Below, piece after piece: positions 60,997-64,000 of a stretch of 64,000 bases of DNA. Numbering within the stretch: the stretch's first letter is position 1; each line of letters begins with the position of its first letter. The notes beneath the pieces were generated by a model. It searched no databases and was not told where the DNA came from. It was given only the letters and a program-made list of their open reading frames with translations. Location: NCBI GenBank assembly GCA_015680685.1, contig MNCI01008971.1:161411-225410 (forward strand). The letters are read 5' to 3'. Position numbers and translations under genes: made by a program. Origin of the DNA: Gnetum montanum (taxonomy: Eukaryota; Streptophyta; Gnetopsida; Gnetales; Gnetaceae).

Positions 60997-61859
60997 TCGA
61001 TAAAGTTAAGAATTTCACCATAACGATGTCGTATCTATGATGTCATAGATACATTATCATATAAACAATATCGCGAAGTGCATGCCAGCCTATAAAAGAA
61101 ACACATAGGTGCACGAATCTGCAATAGATTTGATAACATAATAGCAAAACTCTTTTAGTTCTTTTTTTTTATTGTAATTTTAGCTTTTAGTACATAGCAG
61201 TGTGTGCCCACAGTGTGATGTTAAGTGATTGAATGGAGTCTTTAGTTGAGTATGATGTACTGGGACACATTTCATGACTGGAAATAAAGATCAAGATTAC
61301 TTTCCATTATTGTAGCAACACTTAGTTTTATTTCTGCTTTCATTTAGTTTAATGTTTACTATTTTCATAGTTAGTGATTTACTTTCAATGCACTTTACTA
61401 TTCCTATCGTTAAGCAGAATGAGTATGACTAATCTCGAGCACTTAAGTGTAGCTACTTGGTAACCCAATAGTACTATCACTTAGTATGCCCAATAGTATG
61501 GACCTTGGTAATCCTAGTAGTAGCTACACAAAGTTCAAGGTGTAAATAGAAGATCAAGATTGACCAATCATCCCATAGGCTAAATTAGATTTGTTTGTTA
61601 TTACTTAGAATTAGAAACCTTTATTTTTACTTCATGTTAGCTAGGAGCACTATGGCCCAAACAACATCATCTATCATATACCTCATCATGAGTTAAACCA
61701 TATGCATTGAATTTACTAGCTCACGTGGGAAGATAATGATCATGAACTCTAACCAATTACTTGCATAATCACATTACCTTGTCTATGGAATTTTATTGAG
61801 ATCATGTGTGAACACTCATATCTTGTATGGTTGGGTGTTGGATACTCCATCACTCATCA
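60997..61859 (+). repeat. 5' LTR of element E
   Basis: 863 bases. Start TCGATAAAGTTAAG is a damaged form of TGATGAAGTTAAGG (X2 LTR); the end is CATCACTCATCA. U3 palindromes ACGATGTCGT and ATGATGTCAT lie at 61024-61050, with TATAAAAG at 61091-61098. Three TTGGTAACCC / TAGTATGCCC / TTGGTAATCC repeats (61458-61525). Confidence 0.85.
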
Positions 61860-61860
61860 T

Positions 61861-61878
61861 TGGCACCATTGTTGAGGA
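61861..61878 (+). other. Primer-binding site of element E
   Basis: TGGCACCATTGTTGAGGA, one base after the LTR; a tRNA-Asp-type site with several G-to-A or C-to-T changes. Confidence 0.75.
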
Positions 61879-61997
61879 CAAGTCAATGTTGTGCTAAGTA
61901 ATTGATTTTTCAAAGTTTGTTGTATTTGAAACTTAAAGTCAAATCTAATAACTATAAGTAAATCAAACTTTTAACATAAATCATCTAAAACTATAAT

Positions 61998-64000
61998 ATG
62001 GCTTCGCATAATGACCAAACATCATCTTCTAAGAAGAAAAGAAGTAGTAGTAATAGAATTGTTGATGAAGACAAATGGGGAATGCCAATGTAGACATGAG
62101 TCACTTATGCTCATATTGATCTGTACCATCTAGACTTTACTTTCATCTTCCATTAGGACAAACAAACAAAGTGGAGAGAGATACAAGGCAACATAGTTCT
62201 CCCTTCAAAATCTCCAACATTGAACATGCTACAAACTACTCTAAAGGGAATGCATTTGGACTAGATCCAAGAAGGGTATCATGTGACTCAACACATGACC
62301 AAACCTTATGAACCCACAAAGGAGCAAATGAGAAGACATGCTACCATGGAGATCAAACATATACATAGTAAAGGGAAGTAGACTAACACTTCTATTGTCA
62401 TAGAAGAACTTGATGCTGATCAATTCATTTTAGAACAACTTCACTAGAACCTTGAGGAGCCTTCAAAAACACCTATTATCAAACTAGAGGAACCTGTGAA
62501 AGCCCAACTTCATTCTACTTTGGTAGAAACACACAAGGGGGAGGCTCTTGACTCAACATACAAGTGAGACTATAGGCCAAGTGATCCTAGTAAATCTTAT
62601 AGAGAGACATACAAGATTCATGAAAGGAAAACAAACCAGCATCATTCTCCTACCACCTCATCTACCTCATCATGATCATCAAAGGACTCTAACATGAGAA
62701 TACACACGTACATGGACTCTGAGAGGGAAGAAAGGTAAACTCATGGCCATCATGACAAATATTCAAGGTACTCTAATTTAGAAGATGAAGAGTATGAACA
62801 AAGAAGAAAAAGAGTGGATCAAGAGAGGCATGAGCATAAAAGGGGTCACTGCTATAATAAAGCATATGAATCCAATCACAATGATGAACCCCTTATGGAA
62901 ACCCAAAGCATGATCAATATTTAAGAAGTTGTCTACATACCGACCAAGCACATGAGAGATAGCCAAATCAAATGGCTAGATATGAACAATATGTCATGAT
63001 TTGAAGGTGGTTATAATGTTGATCCCCAACATCACCTTTAAGCATTTGATGATACTTGTGCCCTTCAAAACATAGAGAGTGATTGGTAGAAATTAAAGCT
63101 ATTTCCTAGAACACTTATGAAGGAAGCGAAAGATGGTCTAAGTTACTAGAACCTAAATCCATCAAACGCTGGAGTACCATGCTTAAAATCTTTAATGATA
63201 AATATTAGACCTATTCACTAGTGTTAAATCTAATAAAACAAATCTAGAACTACAAACAAGGGACTCACGAAACCCTTGATGCGATAATGAGCAGATATTA
63301 TTCATTGTTACATAGATGCCTAGGCCATGAATTTACATCAAAGGAACAGCTTAGGCACATCATAGATGGGCTAAGAAGTAAAACCATAGAGATCCTTGGT
63401 GTTTACACCTAGGGAATATTATCAGAACTAACTGCTCATCGTATTCAAAGACTTATTGATCAAGTGGCAAAAGAATAAGATGAACTCAGAAAAATAGAAT
63501 CAACGAAAAAATACAACAGGGATCCATCAATTAGAAAAAGAGATGTGCAAGTGTGTGATACCCAAGAGGAAGAAACCTTGGACTAGGCAATCTGAAAAGA
63601 GATGCTACCAATTTAAAATCTGTTGCCAATGTAGTAACATAGGTAGCAAAAATGTGGGATTTAGTTGATGAAATATGTACAATAGCATTAAAGATTATGA
63701 AGGAAATAGTAGAACAAGCCTTCAATGGAGGCAAAGACAAAACAAAGAAGAGAGAACTTAGACGTAGCTGAGGTCTCAAATACCAACTTTACAGACAATG
63801 AAGGTTATATTATGTGTCAATAGGAACAACCTAGGGAATGTTATTCGGTTATGACACATTTGTAAGAAATAGGAGCATACACACTTAACCGCAAATTTGT
63901 TCAAAAATAGATGCCAAAATGATTGCCTTATCCTCAAGGTAACTATCACCAACACCTTCAACCAACATATTATCCTAGTGGAGCTTTTTCGTAGCTGTAG
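61998..64000 (+). pseudogene. gag of element E (partial)
   Basis: Start ATG 61998 (MASHNDQTSSSKKKR). The N-terminal domain has REIQGNIVLPSKSP near 62180, matching LEGNIVLPLD in element 2. A Ser/His/Arg-rich linker (62560-62900) is followed by the capsid-like domain (about 62930-63420): FEGGYNVDPQHHL-like at 63002, KLFPRTLMKEAKD at 63098 and RYYSLLHRCLGHE at 63294. The zinc motif near 63803-63838 has lost its first Cys and the His but keeps two Cys. Many stops, more than in element 2. The protease would lie beyond the window. Confidence 0.8.

Larger units (their letters stand above)
60997..64000 (+). mobile_element. Element E: 5' end of a plus-strand Ty3/gypsy-like element
   Basis: 5' LTR, primer site and gag in order, running off the right edge. 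Inserted into the LINE; the left flank TCCAA (60992-60996) is the expected target duplication. gag is homologous to that of elements C, 1 and 2 but on the plus strand and more decayed. Confidence 0.85.

Overview
The window reads as nuclear DNA of a seed plant. A gymnosperm is my best guess, from the depth of nested, decayed, AT-rich LTR retrotransposons and the lack of any intact host gene in 64 kb, but the sequence does not prove it. All recognisable coding matter is transposon-derived, except one fragment of mitochondrial nad5.

Layout. 3-158 is the end of a gag-like frame; 160-2470 is an inverted gag-protease remnant. From about 2480 to 28069 runs a plus-strand series of three related units (B, X1, X2). 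Each holds a decayed ORF here called ORF X, a polypurine tract and an LTR. Each LTR abuts the upstream part of the next unit without a primer-binding site, which fits successive insertion of one element into the spacer of another. Nested in this series are element 1 (7224-13872, minus, gag-protease only), a 1.6 kb insertion with a probable 9-bp duplication (20300-21930) and a 2.66 kb TGTTGG...CCAATA insertion with a 5-bp duplication (25013-27668, containing an assembly gap). Element C (29188-42850, minus, duplication CCTCT) is nearly full length: LTR, tRNA-Asp-type primer site, gag, protease, reverse transcriptase, RNase H, integrase, spacer, ORF X, polypurine tract, LTR. A 512-bp LTR-like insertion breaks its integrase. 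A solo LTR (43078-43967, duplication AAGTT) follows, then about 5.6 kb with no recognised gene, then a nad5 NUMT (49609-50049). Element 2 (50490-57563, minus, duplication ATAAT) is a second copy of the gag-protease-only family. Next come a tRNA-like SINE candidate (about 58262-58390), a decayed minus-strand LINE (58536-60996), and element E (60997 to beyond the window), a plus-strand LTR, primer site and gag.

How the parts relate. B, X1, X2, C, E, the solo LTR and elements 1 and 2 form one Ty3/gypsy-like superfamily: LTR ends TGATGAG/CTCATCA or close to them, a tRNA-Asp primer site where it survives, a related gag with an unusual CX2CX3HX3C motif and a DLGS protease. Two sublineages differ in content. 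Elements 1 and 2 have lost the region from after protease to the end of integrase, and ORF X as well. Element C carries ORF X downstream of integrase. ORF X is preceded in three copies by a TATA-containing module resembling the U3 of LTRs, which suggests a separate internal promoter. This ORF X plus internal promoter arrangement is the most unusual thing in the window. Everything is degraded by stops and frameshifts, so it is a fossil record rather than an active system.
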